Positions 1-6,699 of a DNA stretch of 64,000 nt are shown in pieces (within the stretch, counting starts at the first letter, position 1; each line of letters opens with the position of its first letter). Origin of the DNA: Vibrio diazotrophicus (GTDB lineage: Bacteria > Pseudomonadota > Gammaproteobacteria > Enterobacterales > Vibrionaceae). The DNA lies in the NCBI RefSeq assembly GCF_038452265.1, contig NZ_CP151843.1, positions 62,001 to 126,000 on the forward strand, given 5' to 3'. The position numbers and the translations under genes are program-made. A model generated the notes under the pieces. That model did no database searches, was not told the origin of the DNA, and was given only the letters and a program-made list of their open reading frames with translations.

Positions 1-11
1 TCCCATCGGCT

Positions 12-134
12 TAACAAACGTTTCACATAGGGACTACCAACTCGCGGTATTTTTATAATGCGTCGGTTTTTGTGATTACAGTGTTGTGCGGAAGCTTGGT
101 TGTAGCGTTGGCTGCCCCTTAAGCGGATGTTATA
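12..134 (+). repeat. attC site of the preceding integron cassette
   Basis: The site opens with TAACAAACG and closes with GCGGATGTTATAG. Its inner boxes (GGGACTACCAACTCGCGG near the left, GTTGGCTGCCCCTTAAGCGG near the right) match the layout of Vibrio superintegron repeats. It marks the left flank of the cassette carrying the gene at 149. The cassette gene that owned this attC lies outside the window. Confidence 0.8.
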
Positions 135-148
135 GCGCAGGATAAACG

Positions 149-733
149 ATGATATTAGAGTCAGCAGAAAATTGGGTTAAAAGCTATGAGTCTTTGCTTC
201 ATGGAATGGAGTTAAACCCAGAACACAAGAAGGTTGTACCTTTAGCATTGTTGCATTTGGCTCTGGAGCACAATGCAGCAATTGTGAAGCTTGTTAGACT
301 TGGTTTTCATGGTTCTGCGTTCGCATTGCTTCGCCCTCAAAGAGACGCGTTTTTGCGAGGTATTTGGTTATTTAGGTGTGCGTCAGAGTCTCAACTGTCA
401 AAATTCATGGCTGGAAGAGAGCCACCTGGTACCAAAGTGCTATTTGAACAATTGGAACAAACACAAGGCTATCGTCATGCTCATCTTTCCGAGCTAATGG
501 CTGAAATTAAAACTCACCTCCACGATTTTACTCACGGAGGGCTTTATCAGTCAGCTAGCCGTGACAAAGGTAGTCGAATCGCAGGTGGACACTCAGAGCT
601 GCAAATTGAGTGGTTATTGAGACAAACTTTAGTGCTTTCATTTCTAACTGCTTTAGAGGTTTGCCACATCTTTAATGACGCACCAAGATCACATGAACTA
701 ACGTCTATTTTTAATAAACTCATAGCAGCGTAG
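149..733 (+). CDS. Integron cassette protein, DUF6988-like
   Basis: This 194-residue soluble, alpha-helical protein of unknown function begins 15 bp after an attC site, the usual place for a cassette gene. The N-terminal half (LALEHNAAIVKLVRLGFHGS, then ALLRPQRDAFLRGIWL) and the later LHDFTHGGLYQ motif around residues 126-136 resemble the uncharacterised DUF6988/DUF5677-type helical proteins, which share conserved His, Asp and Gly positions here. That family link is from memory. There is no signal peptide or membrane segment. It would be transcribed from an upstream cassette or the integron promoter, because no promoter of its own is obvious. No enzymatic role can be assigned. Confidence 0.7.
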   Translation: MILESAENWVKSYESLLHGMELNPEHKKVVPLALLHLALEHNAAIVKLVRLGFHGSAFALLRPQRDAFLRGIWLFRCASESQLSKFMAGREPPGTKVLFEQLEQTQGYRHAHLSELMAEIKTHLHDFTHGGLYQSASRDKGSRIAGGHSELQIEWLLRQTLVLSFLTALEVCHIFNDAPRSHELTSIFNKLIAA

Positions 734-752
734 TGCTGGCTGGGAGTCTCGC

Positions 753-800
753 TATAAAAAACGCTTTAAGGCGGATTTGCAACGCTCGGCGTTATATGCT
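753..800 (+). repeat. Collapsed attC remnant
   Basis: After the stop of the gene at 149-733 comes a short stretch holding attC-like pieces: AACGCTTTAAGGCGGA, then GCAACGCTCGGCGTTATA. In an intact site these boxes are separated by about 80 bp. Here they are about 10 bp apart, so the variable central stem seems deleted. Confidence 0.5.
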
Positions 801-903
801 TTTCCGTTTTTAGATAATTTAGAGGGCGATATGACAATTGACGAATGCCACAAGTAATTTCTTCAAGCCTGATGGAATGGATAAATCCTTGTCATAGCTG
901 GAA

Positions 904-1194
904 TTGCTTTTGAAACAGAGAGTGCCAGTGAAACATAAAGATGGCGATAGCAATAACCAACATTTATATGATTCTATTCATTGGATGGATGCATATAAAC
1001 ACCTGACCATTCTTATTGAGGGGCATCGTACAGCAAAACGTCATACATTCACCTTGGTTGTATCGTACTTAGCGCCACTAGTGTCTGGTGGTTTGCTGTT
1101 AGCAAGGCTTGGGAATTTAGGACAATTCTGCACGCATATAACGCGACGTTATGTGCTTATCACTGTAGTTGGCTTATGTTTAAAGGAAAATTGA
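904..1194 (+). pseudogene. Possible decayed cassette ORF
   Basis: A 96-codon frame opens here from a TTG start. Its end runs through a 3' attC-like segment (ATAACGCGACGTTAT at about 1140) and overlaps the next gene start. A good ATG lies upstream at 831 but stops after eight codons. The first part (HLYDSIHWMDAYKHL) looks protein-like, while the last third looks like translated attC sequence. The best reading is a frameshifted cassette gene followed by a collapsed attC. No family is recognised and the call is weak. Confidence 0.25.
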
Positions 1195-1415
1195 TGGAAA
1201 ACATTCAAAGATCAAACGTTCTTATAGCTTTAGCAGAAGTGGTCCAAGATATTGAAGTGATCGAGAAAATAGAAGAGTCCGCTGGTCGACTTTCAAATGA
1301 CGAGTTGGCAAAGTTAGAAGGCTTAATTCTCAATAAAGTGATGGCATATCGAACACATGATAAGTGGCCACCGAAAATACAACCTATTACAGAAGTGATG
1401 AATTTTGATAGTTAG
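1194..1415 (+). CDS. Small helical cassette protein, possible partner of the next gene
   Basis: This is a 73-residue acidic, mainly helical protein of unknown family. The start at 1194 is chosen because AAGGAAAA lies just upstream; an in-frame ATG at 1176 has no such site. Residues 1-45 are dominated by heptad-like Leu/Ile/Val spacing (LIALAEVVQDIEVIEKIEES), which suggests a helical bundle or dimer. It ends 69 bp before the ADP-ribosyltransferase-like gene, with no complete attC between them. The two may therefore share a cassette, in the small-protein-first order common in toxin-antitoxin pairs. That pairing is inference. Confidence 0.6.
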   Translation: MENIQRSNVLIALAEVVQDIEVIEKIEESAGRLSNDELAKLEGLILNKVMAYRTHDKWPPKIQPITEVMNFDS

Positions 1416-1484
1416 TGGCGCTTGGTTAGTAACACCTTAAATTACACAAATAACAGGGCATTAAGTGTTTCTGGAGTTTTTAGC

Positions 1485-1937
1485 ATGAAGTACCTATATC
1501 GTGGTGTTAGCGTCGAGCTACACGAAACATTACATGGGAAGTTGGTTCCCAAAATGCTCAACAGCAACTTTGCAACCGTAGCTTGTATGGGCGATCCACA
1601 TGCAATTTGTGGATCAGGAATAATTATGGGCGAATCTGAGCTTAATACAGTGGTTTTGCATCAATGGGAGCAAGCCGGACTTCCCACTTCAGGTGTTTCA
1701 TTCACTCCTTCTTTTGAACGCGCAAAGTTCTATGCCAGAAATGGAAAAGATAGTGGCAAGGGGTTTATTTACAAAGTAGATATGAATTTACTAGATAGTA
1801 ATAACGTAAAGTGTTTTAGTGTAAATAAGCTTGTGCCTAATCCGTCAGTCCCTGAGGATGATGAGCATATTCTAGTAGGTTTTGGTGGAGGTGAAATCCC
1901 AATGGAAGTAGTTGTTAGTATTTCTGAAATTGCGTAA
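1485..1937 (+). CDS. Cassette protein with ADP-ribosyltransferase-like motif pattern
   Basis: This 150-residue protein starts at an ATG preceded by GGAG (1472-1475). It shows an order of motifs found in R-S-E type ADP-ribosyltransferase folds: an early YRG (residues 5-7), a central GVSFTPSFERAKFYA (roughly residues 70-84) in the position of the S-T-S motif, and a late PEDDEHILVG with acidic residues near residue 130. No signal peptide is present, so action would be inside the cell. The match is by pattern only. Hydrolase or unrelated folds remain possible, and the family is not confirmed. It is followed by a partial attC beginning at about 1938. Confidence 0.6.
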   Translation: MKYLYRGVSVELHETLHGKLVPKMLNSNFATVACMGDPHAICGSGIIMGESELNTVVLHQWEQAGLPTSGVSFTPSFERAKFYARNGKDSGKGFIYKVDMNLLDSNNVKCFSVNKLVPNPSVPEDDEHILVGFGGGEIPMEVVVSISEIA

Positions 1938-1975
1938 AACAAACGTTTAAGTTTAAGGTTTCAAGATACTTTTCC
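1935..1975 (+). repeat. Partial attC (left half)
   Basis: ACAAACGTTTAAG followed by GGTTTCAAGATACTTTT sits directly after the stop of the gene at 1485-1937. Nearly the same words, CAAACGTTTAAG and CTTTCAAGATATTTTT, recur at 8170-8200. I see no convincing right half with a GTTRRRY box in the next 200 bp, so the site looks truncated or very divergent. Confidence 0.45.
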
Positions 1976-2094
1976 TTTAATGTGCCTAAGTCATTTAAGC
2001 TAAGAAGCTTTTGTCCAGGGACTTCTTAGCGCGATCCTAGCTAAAAAATTTCTGCCCCAAAGTATGTCAGCCTAAGATTAAGGACACATTTCTT

Positions 2095-2181
2095 TTGTCA
2101 CCATTTGACCTATTTTTTCTAATAACTAAATATGTAGTTAGTTTTGTATGGGATGTTGTACCGACTATGTCTTCATTTTGA
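2095..2181 (+). pseudogene. Remnant of a small membrane-peptide gene (paralogue of 28183-28317)
   Basis: The frame read from TTG at 2095 gives a hydrophobic peptide containing KYVVSFVWDVVPTM and then a TGA at 2179. The next in-frame residues (LFLLIFN) still resemble the second half of the intact small ORF at 28183-28317, which has EYVLSLIWNAIPRL and then LFFLLI. An ungapped 66-bp DNA alignment of the two places is about 73% identical by hand count. This copy has no good start or ribosome site. Confidence 0.4.
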
Positions 2182-2215
2182 TTGTTTTTATTAATTTTTA
2201 ATTAATAAAAACAAT
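2181..2215 (+). repeat. AT-rich perfect inverted repeat
   Basis: Two perfect 16-bp arms (ATTGTTTTTATTAATT and its reverse complement) surround a TTT loop. The arms contain only one G-C pair each, so it is not a standard terminator. It lies between the decayed small ORF and the interrupted membrane-protein gene at 2312. Confidence 0.7.
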
Positions 2216-2311
2216 ATGATAAGTAATTGTGTTCAATATTCTGCTCTAGATTTATATGGAATGAGTCTAGATGAAAGATACTGTTATGTTTTTAAAGGAA
2301 ATGGATAGTTT

Positions 2312-2414
2312 ATGGGAAGCTTTTTTGAGAGTGAATTTATGCTCTCTAACTCTCTACACTTTGTGCTGCTAACTTGTGCCTTAGCGCTAGCTTTTCATTT
2401 ACCAATTTGGTGTG
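2312..2414 (+). pseudogene. 5' part of cassette membrane-protein gene split by IS21-type element
   Basis: An ATG with AAAGGA about 12 bp upstream opens a frame with a hydrophobic segment (FVLLTCALALAFHLPIW). After 34 codons it runs into the left end of the insertion at 2415. Removing the element and one copy of the 5-bp GTGTG duplication joins this frame exactly to the frame that runs from 5012 to 5568. The restored protein would be 219 residues with membrane segments at both ends. As it stands the gene is broken. No family is recognised. Confidence 0.75.
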
Positions 2415-2493
2415 TGCGTATTCCGGTGATTCCGGACACCGGCTCCGGTTTAACCGGACGCCTCATATCCCTAACTTTTCTCTAACCCTATTT

Positions 2494-3234
2494 TTACTCT
2501 ACCTGTCCGGATTGCGCCAGTTTTCTCATTGATTCTCCTCCGAGTTCTATTCGGTGACTGTTGTGGATTAACCTATCCAATAAGGCGTCAGCAACCGTGG
2601 CATTGCCTATCATGTTGTACCATTCTTTAACCGGAAGCTGGCTTATCATAATGGTGCTGCTGGTTTGATAACGATCCTCCAGAAGCTCCAGCAAGTGACC
2701 CGCATGATCCGGACTCAACTTTTCCATTCCCCAGTCATCCAAGATCAGAAGTTGTTTTCTCGACAGAGCCAGAAGTTGCTTTTGGTAAGTCCCGTCAAGG
2801 CGACCTGAACTCAGGTCATCAAGTAAACGGCTGAGCCTGTGATAACGGACACTGTAGAGCTGGTCGCAAGCTTGAGCTGCAAGCGCACAGGCAACGTAGG
2901 TTTTTCCTGCTCCCGTCGGTCCGGTGATCAGAACGTTTTGTTTTTTGTGCAAGTAGCTCCCGGTTAATAGCTCACTCATTTGAGTACGCTTAAGTCCTCG
3001 TCCTTCTTTGTAGATAATCTGACTTGGCAGAGCATCGACCCGGAGTTTAGCTTGCCACTTCAGGCGTTGGATTTTGGCCTGATTTCGTCCCAACACTTCG
3101 CTTTCAAGCAGCAGGCTTAACCGCTCTTCGAAGCTCAGCTCTGCATAGGTCGATAACTGCTCTTGTTGTTGCTCCAGAGCCGAGGCGGCATGGCTCAGAC
3201 GCAGTGATTTGAGTTGTTCGCTTATTGTGTTCAT
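2494..3234 (-). CDS. istB: IS21-type helper ATPase (IstB)
   Basis: This AAA+ ATPase assists the IstA transposase in target selection and strand transfer. It has about 246 residues, normal for IstB. The Walker A motif GPTGAGKT is near residue 106 and the Walker B motif LLILDDWG near residue 164. A sensor-like SQLP and the C-terminal ALLDRLIHNSHRI, typical of IstB/DnaC-like proteins, follow. The second of two adjacent ATGs is preferred because AGGAGAG sits at a proper distance. It starts about 10 bp after the end of istA, so the two genes are probably translated together. Confidence 0.93.
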   Translation of the reverse strand: MNTISEQLKSLRLSHAASALEQQQEQLSTYAELSFEERLSLLLESEVLGRNQAKIQRLKWQAKLRVDALPSQIIYKEGRGLKRTQMSELLTGSYLHKKQNVLITGPTGAGKTYVACALAAQACDQLYSVRYHRLSRLLDDLSSGRLDGTYQKQLLALSRKQLLILDDWGMEKLSPDHAGHLLELLEDRYQTSSTIMISQLPVKEWYNMIGNATVADALLDRLIHNSHRIELGGESMRKLAQSGQVE

Positions 3235-3243
3235 CATTCTCTC

Positions 3244-4776
3244 CTAGTGATAACTGTTGGGTCCGCGCACATTGCTGTGTTGGATGTCAGGGGTGGATTC
3301 CGGAGTCGAAGACAACAGGCCTTCCCGGTGATTTTCAAGCAAGTTTCTGATGAACCTGAGATAGGGTTTGTTCACCATCAGAGCATCTTTACATGCCTGC
3401 TCTAAGCGAGCGTCACCGTATTTTTTCGTCAGGTTGAGAAGCCCAAGGCAACTGCGATTGGCTTGCGCAGGATGCGCTTTCGACATGAGTAATCGGTTGA
3501 CCACTTCTTGTGTCGCTGCGCCGATCCGGCCTCCCCAGTTAAGTAACCGCTCTGGTGACCATTTTTGATATTGATGATTGCTGGGCATATGCTCCGGATA
3601 AGTACTGATCCCATGCTCTTTTTTACTGGCTGGGTGCTGAGAGATCAGATTACCCTGATGGTATATCTGTATCAGCCTGGAAGTGGCTTCAAGCTCAACG
3701 TATTGGCCCACTAACTGATGGGGAACAGAGTAATAATGCCTTTTGTATTCGATGTGATAATCCGGCCCCACTTTGGCGCGTTTGATTTCTGTGTAGAGAT
3801 AACGTTGTACGGGGAGAGGTTTTAGTGCCGGCTTATCCAGAGTATCGAACAGCTCCTTTCGGCTGGCTCCCAGTTGTTTCATCTGTCTTTGGTTCAGTGA
3901 GTCCATTAACTCCCGGATAGAGAGGTTTAGCTCTTTGAAGGTATGGAAGGTTCGGTGACGAAGCCGCATCATGATCCAACGCTCAACGATAAGGACGGCA
4001 TTCTCAGCCTTGGCTTTATCTTTGGGTTTATAAGGGCGTGCTGGCATAACGGCCGTGCGGTAATGGTACGCCAACTTGCGGTAACTATCGTTGAGCTTGG
4101 GTTCGTAGCGGTCCGTTTTGGTCACCGCGGATTTTAGGTTATCAGGTACAAGCAACGCCGGAACGCCGCCGAAGTGTTCAAAGGCATTGGCATGAGCTTC
4201 CAGCCAGTGCTCAAGTCGCTGGCTTTCACAGGCTTCAACATAGGTGTAGTTGGACGCACCTAACGTCGCCACGAAGATCTGAGCGTTGCGGATTTCTCCG
4301 GTTTCAGGGTTTACCACCGGGATGGTTGGTCCACAGTAGTCGATGAACAGTTTGTCACCGGCCAGGTGGCTCTGACGCATACTGCGTTTCTGCTTCTTTA
4401 ACCAACGAGTGTAATGCTCGCAGAACTGGCTGTAACGATAAGCTCTCTCCTGATATTCAGCCAGATACTCTTCCCACAGCAGATGTTTGCTCATGCCCTT
4501 ACGTTTCAGTTCGACAAAGCACTGGGCGAAGTCCGGCATCACCTTTGTGTCGCTGATTGTTTTGTCACGATAGAGAGTCTGAGCCAGTTCAGTATCAGAG
4601 CAGCTTTCAGGGAGAGGCCAACTCATTGCGCTTTGCTCAAAACGGGTCAGTATTTCTGAGATGGTTGAACGACTTACTTTCGTGCAGGAAGCGATCTTTC
4701 TGGTCGACAGATGGCACTCATATTTAAGGCGTAATACCTCTTTGATGTTTGTCATAGATGTTCTCTTTTTCGGCAT
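3244..4776 (-). CDS. istA: IS21-type transposase (IstA)
   Basis: This DDE integrase-fold transposase has about 510 residues. The N-terminus (residues 8-55) holds a helix-turn-helix with LSTRKIASCTKVSRSTISEI. The catalytic core follows, with LFIDYCGPT carrying the first Asp, LLVPDNLKSAV the second Asp, and KPKDKAKAENAV with the Glu. The C-terminal part is basic and has the SVPHQLVGQYV segment common in IS21 IstA proteins. The third-codon ATG at 4776 is preferred, with AAGGAAG just upstream. Length and motifs suggest an active enzyme. Confidence 0.93.
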   Translation of the reverse strand: MPKKRTSMTNIKEVLRLKYECHLSTRKIASCTKVSRSTISEILTRFEQSAMSWPLPESCSDTELAQTLYRDKTISDTKVMPDFAQCFVELKRKGMSKHLLWEEYLAEYQERAYRYSQFCEHYTRWLKKQKRSMRQSHLAGDKLFIDYCGPTIPVVNPETGEIRNAQIFVATLGASNYTYVEACESQRLEHWLEAHANAFEHFGGVPALLVPDNLKSAVTKTDRYEPKLNDSYRKLAYHYRTAVMPARPYKPKDKAKAENAVLIVERWIMMRLRHRTFHTFKELNLSIRELMDSLNQRQMKQLGASRKELFDTLDKPALKPLPVQRYLYTEIKRAKVGPDYHIEYKRHYYSVPHQLVGQYVELEATSRLIQIYHQGNLISQHPASKKEHGISTYPEHMPSNHQYQKWSPERLLNWGGRIGAATQEVVNRLLMSKAHPAQANRSCLGLLNLTKKYGDARLEQACKDALMVNKPYLRFIRNLLENHREGLLSSTPESTPDIQHSNVRGPNSYH

Positions 4777-5011
4777 TATCACTTCCTTGCTACGTTAATA
4801 TGCATAACAAGAATAGTGAGTGATTGATTTAAAAGAGAAAAGAGGGATATTCCGGAGTAACCGGACAGGGTTTCCGCTTAACCGGACAGTGATTCCGGAG
4901 TTAGTGGAAAAATGGCTGGTTTATGCCGGAAATAGTGTCCGGATTAAAACGGAATGGGTGTCCGGGGAATCCCGGAAACGGTGGCTGGATTGCTCCGGAA
5001 TACGCAGTGTG

Positions 5012-5568
5012 GATATAACCTTTGTAAGCGAAGATGGAAGTACATAGATTATCTTTGGCCTTTGTTAGCAGGGATTGGCATGCTTGGAGCTGTGTCGGAA
5101 ATTCGTTCCAATGTGGCTGGGAACTGGGCTAGTGCTGAACATACTCGTGCTGTGATTACTCTTGAGTCAATTCGTGACTACTCTGTTCGGCAGATTAAGG
5201 GTGATATGTGCTCAGGTGTAACATCAGTGAGCGGAGAAGACATATATTCAGACCCCTGTAGCTGGTTCTTATCAATTGCAAAGCATTTAAAATCGTTGGA
5301 TTTTAATTCGTTGCCTAAAGTCACTAGTGAAAGTTTTTCAACAGCTGGGCTTAATTTAACTTGGATTGATGATGATATAGTTTGGGTCAACGGAATGCTT
5401 GAGCAGTACAATCAGCAAAAAAATCAATACGACAGGACTATGTTAGCTCAGTTGAAAAACCCTATTGAGCAAGTTTTTTGGTATATCAGCCCATACTTGG
5501 TTTGTTTTGCGATCGCTTTACGTTTGGCTAAGGTAACAGGTGAGATAAAACTTGAGAAACAAACATAA
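5012..5568 (+). pseudogene. 3' part of cassette membrane-protein gene split by IS21-type element
   Basis: This frame continues the interrupted gene that begins at 2312. It encodes a positively charged stretch (CKRRWKY), a hydrophobic helix (LWPLLAGIGMLGAV), about 120 residues of likely periplasmic domain with two Cys (DMCSG, DPCSW), and a last hydrophobic helix (VFWYISPYLVCFAIALRLA) before a charged tail. The stop codon TAA at 5566 is also the first base triplet of the following attC, typical of cassettes. Translation could only start inside the insertion sequence (an ATG at 4954 is in frame), so a fusion product is possible but unlikely to be functional. Confidence 0.75.
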
Positions 5569-5689
5569 CAAGGCGCTTAAGGCAGACTGCTAACGCTTGG
5601 CGGTTTGAATTCAAATTGGTTTACGTGGTTATGGCTATTATTTTAGATTAAGTGGTAAGAGTTATCAGGCACTTAGCTTAGCGTTAAGT
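5566..5689 (+). repeat. attC site
   Basis: The site begins TAACAAGGCGCTTAAGGCAG at the stop codon of the split gene and ends ACTTAGCTTAGCGTTAAG. Inner boxes CTGCTAACGCTTGGCGG and GAGTTATCAGGCACTTAGC complete the structure. It is intact and of normal length. Confidence 0.85.
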
Positions 5690-5703
5690 TTCAATGGTGG
5701 AAA

Positions 5704-6102
5704 ATGACTGTGAAATCAAAGCTAGCATTGGCTAGTGTAATAACTTGGGTTCTTTGTATTCTAGTTTTTATATTGTCAATTTACGTTTTAGATGCAAACA
5801 AAGTACTGAACTCTCAAAGTTGGGTAGCGAGATGCGGTACGATTATAATCATTATTGCTGCTTTGTCTGAGTGGCGAATGCTTAAACGTGTTGAACGATT
5901 TAGGAATTGGACAATGAAGTGCAGCATCATTCCTAAGAACTCTAGTGCGTGGTCTGATGCAGAAGCTGAAATAGATGAATATTATATTGCGCCTGTACGA
6001 ACTATCGTGGAATGGAGCAATATATTCTTAATGGTAGCGGGTACTATCCTTACTGGCTTTGGTGATTTACTTTATCAAACAGCGTTCTCACCGCTAGGCT
6101 AG
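5704..6102 (+). CDS. Cassette membrane protein of unknown function
   Basis: This 132-residue protein starts 15 bp after an attC, with GGTGG just before the ATG. Hydrophobic segments at residues 7-28 (LASVITWVLCILVFILSIYV) and about 44-54 (GTIIIIIAAL), plus a last one near residues 105-120 (NIFLMVAGTILTGFGDLLY), suggest three membrane passes with a short charged loop (LKRVERFRNW) between the second and third. No family is recognised. The gene ends just before a divergent attC, so it forms a single-gene cassette. Confidence 0.65.
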   Translation: MTVKSKLALASVITWVLCILVFILSIYVLDANKVLNSQSWVARCGTIIIIIAALSEWRMLKRVERFRNWTMKCSIIPKNSSAWSDAEAEIDEYYIAPVRTIVEWSNIFLMVAGTILTGFGDLLYQTAFSPLG

Positions 6103-6107
6103 AAACT

Positions 6108-6230
6108 TCACAAGTGCTTTCAGACGAACAGCCACCTGTGGCGTTTTTGGTTTGAATTGAGTTATGTGATTAAGGTGGTTTGTTTAAGTGTCGTGAAGTT
6201 GGCTGCGACATAATCAGGCGTTATACGACA
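6108..6230 (+). repeat. attC site with divergent left end
   Basis: The right half is clear (GAAGTTGGCTGCGACATAATC, then AGGCGTTATACG), and the central GTGGCGTTTTTGGTTTGAATT matches other attC sites here. The left end (TTCACAAGTGCTTTCAGACGAA) deviates from the usual TAACAA box. Confidence 0.65.
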
Positions 6231-6238
6231 GGTCTAAA

Positions 6239-6263
6239 AGGACATAAGTGTTACTTATGTCCT
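6239..6263 (-). terminator. Hairpin terminator of the minus-strand cassette gene
   Basis: Perfect 11-bp arms (AGGACATAAGT and ACTTATGTCCT) flank a 3-base loop. On the minus strand the stem is followed by TTTT, and it lies 24 bp after the stop of the gene at 6287-6436. Confidence 0.6.
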
Positions 6264-6286
6264 AAGTTTATCAATCTGAGGGCTAT

Positions 6287-6436
6287 CTAGTTTTTACAGC
6301 CATTTTTATCACATGTAATTTTTTCATGAGAATCTTTCCAATGATCTGCGTGTTGCTTTGTATCAGTTCCGCAGCCTGTTTTACCGCCCTTTGTCCCCTG
6401 ATGTACTATCCCTGTAGGTGTATGTTTAACTGCCAT
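6287..6436 (-). CDS. Small conserved-looking cassette protein, reverse orientation
   Basis: This is a 49-residue cytoplasmic protein. It starts MAVKHTPTGIVHQGTKGGKT and contains CGTDTKQHADHW and a C-terminal ITCDKNGCKN. The three cysteines, with His and Asp nearby, could bind a metal, but this is a guess. GGAG lies 11 bases upstream of the ATG. It is too short for most gene finders. It sits alone between two attC sites but is read against the cassette direction, so it must carry its own promoter. Similar short proteins with TGxVHxG and GGKTGCG words occur in Vibrio cassettes, as far as I recall. Confidence 0.6.
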   Translation of the reverse strand: MAVKHTPTGIVHQGTKGGKTGCGTDTKQHADHWKDSHEKITCDKNGCKN

Positions 6437-6552
6437 AAACTTTTTGCTCCATGTTAGTTTTAGCCATAAGTGACTGATTTAACATTTAGTAAATGAAATA
6501 CTACGTGTCAATATAAGTAATAGATAAAGTTAATTACTGTGAAAGAATCGCA

Positions 6553-6671
6553 TAACAAGGCGCTTAAGCCGGACTGCAAATGAGTGCCAGTTTTCGTCAA
6601 ATTGGTTTTTTGTGTTTACGGTGGTAGTTTTAGGTTTAGTGGGGCGTTTGCAGCCACTTAGCTTAGAACTA
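6553..6671 (+). repeat. attC site
   Basis: The site starts TAACAAGGCGCTTAAGCCGG and closes CAGCCACTTAGCTTAGAAC, with central GAGTGCCAGTTTTCG. The right-hand terminal box is altered (GCTTAGAACT instead of GCGTTAAGT), which may reduce recombination. Confidence 0.7.
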
Positions 6672-6699
6672 ATCATTTCGAAGTGAATTTGGAGTATCG

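Larger units (their letters stand above)
2415..5006 (-). mobile_element. IS21-family insertion sequence
   Basis: The element has the IS21 layout of a long istA-type transposase followed by an istB-type ATPase, both on the minus strand. Its ends are TGCGTATTCCGG at 2415 and the reverse complement CCGGAATACGCA ending at 5006, so they start TG and end CA. Several further CCGGA/TCCGG repeats lie inside both ends, probably transposase binding sites. GTGTG occurs on both sides (2410-2414 and 5007-5011) as a 5-bp target duplication. The 2592-bp length fits the family, and both genes look intact. Confidence 0.93.

Noticed and set aside
3214..4659. Several plus-strand frames across the IS21-type genes
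   Set aside because: They are antisense to istA and istB, whose domains are fully recognised.
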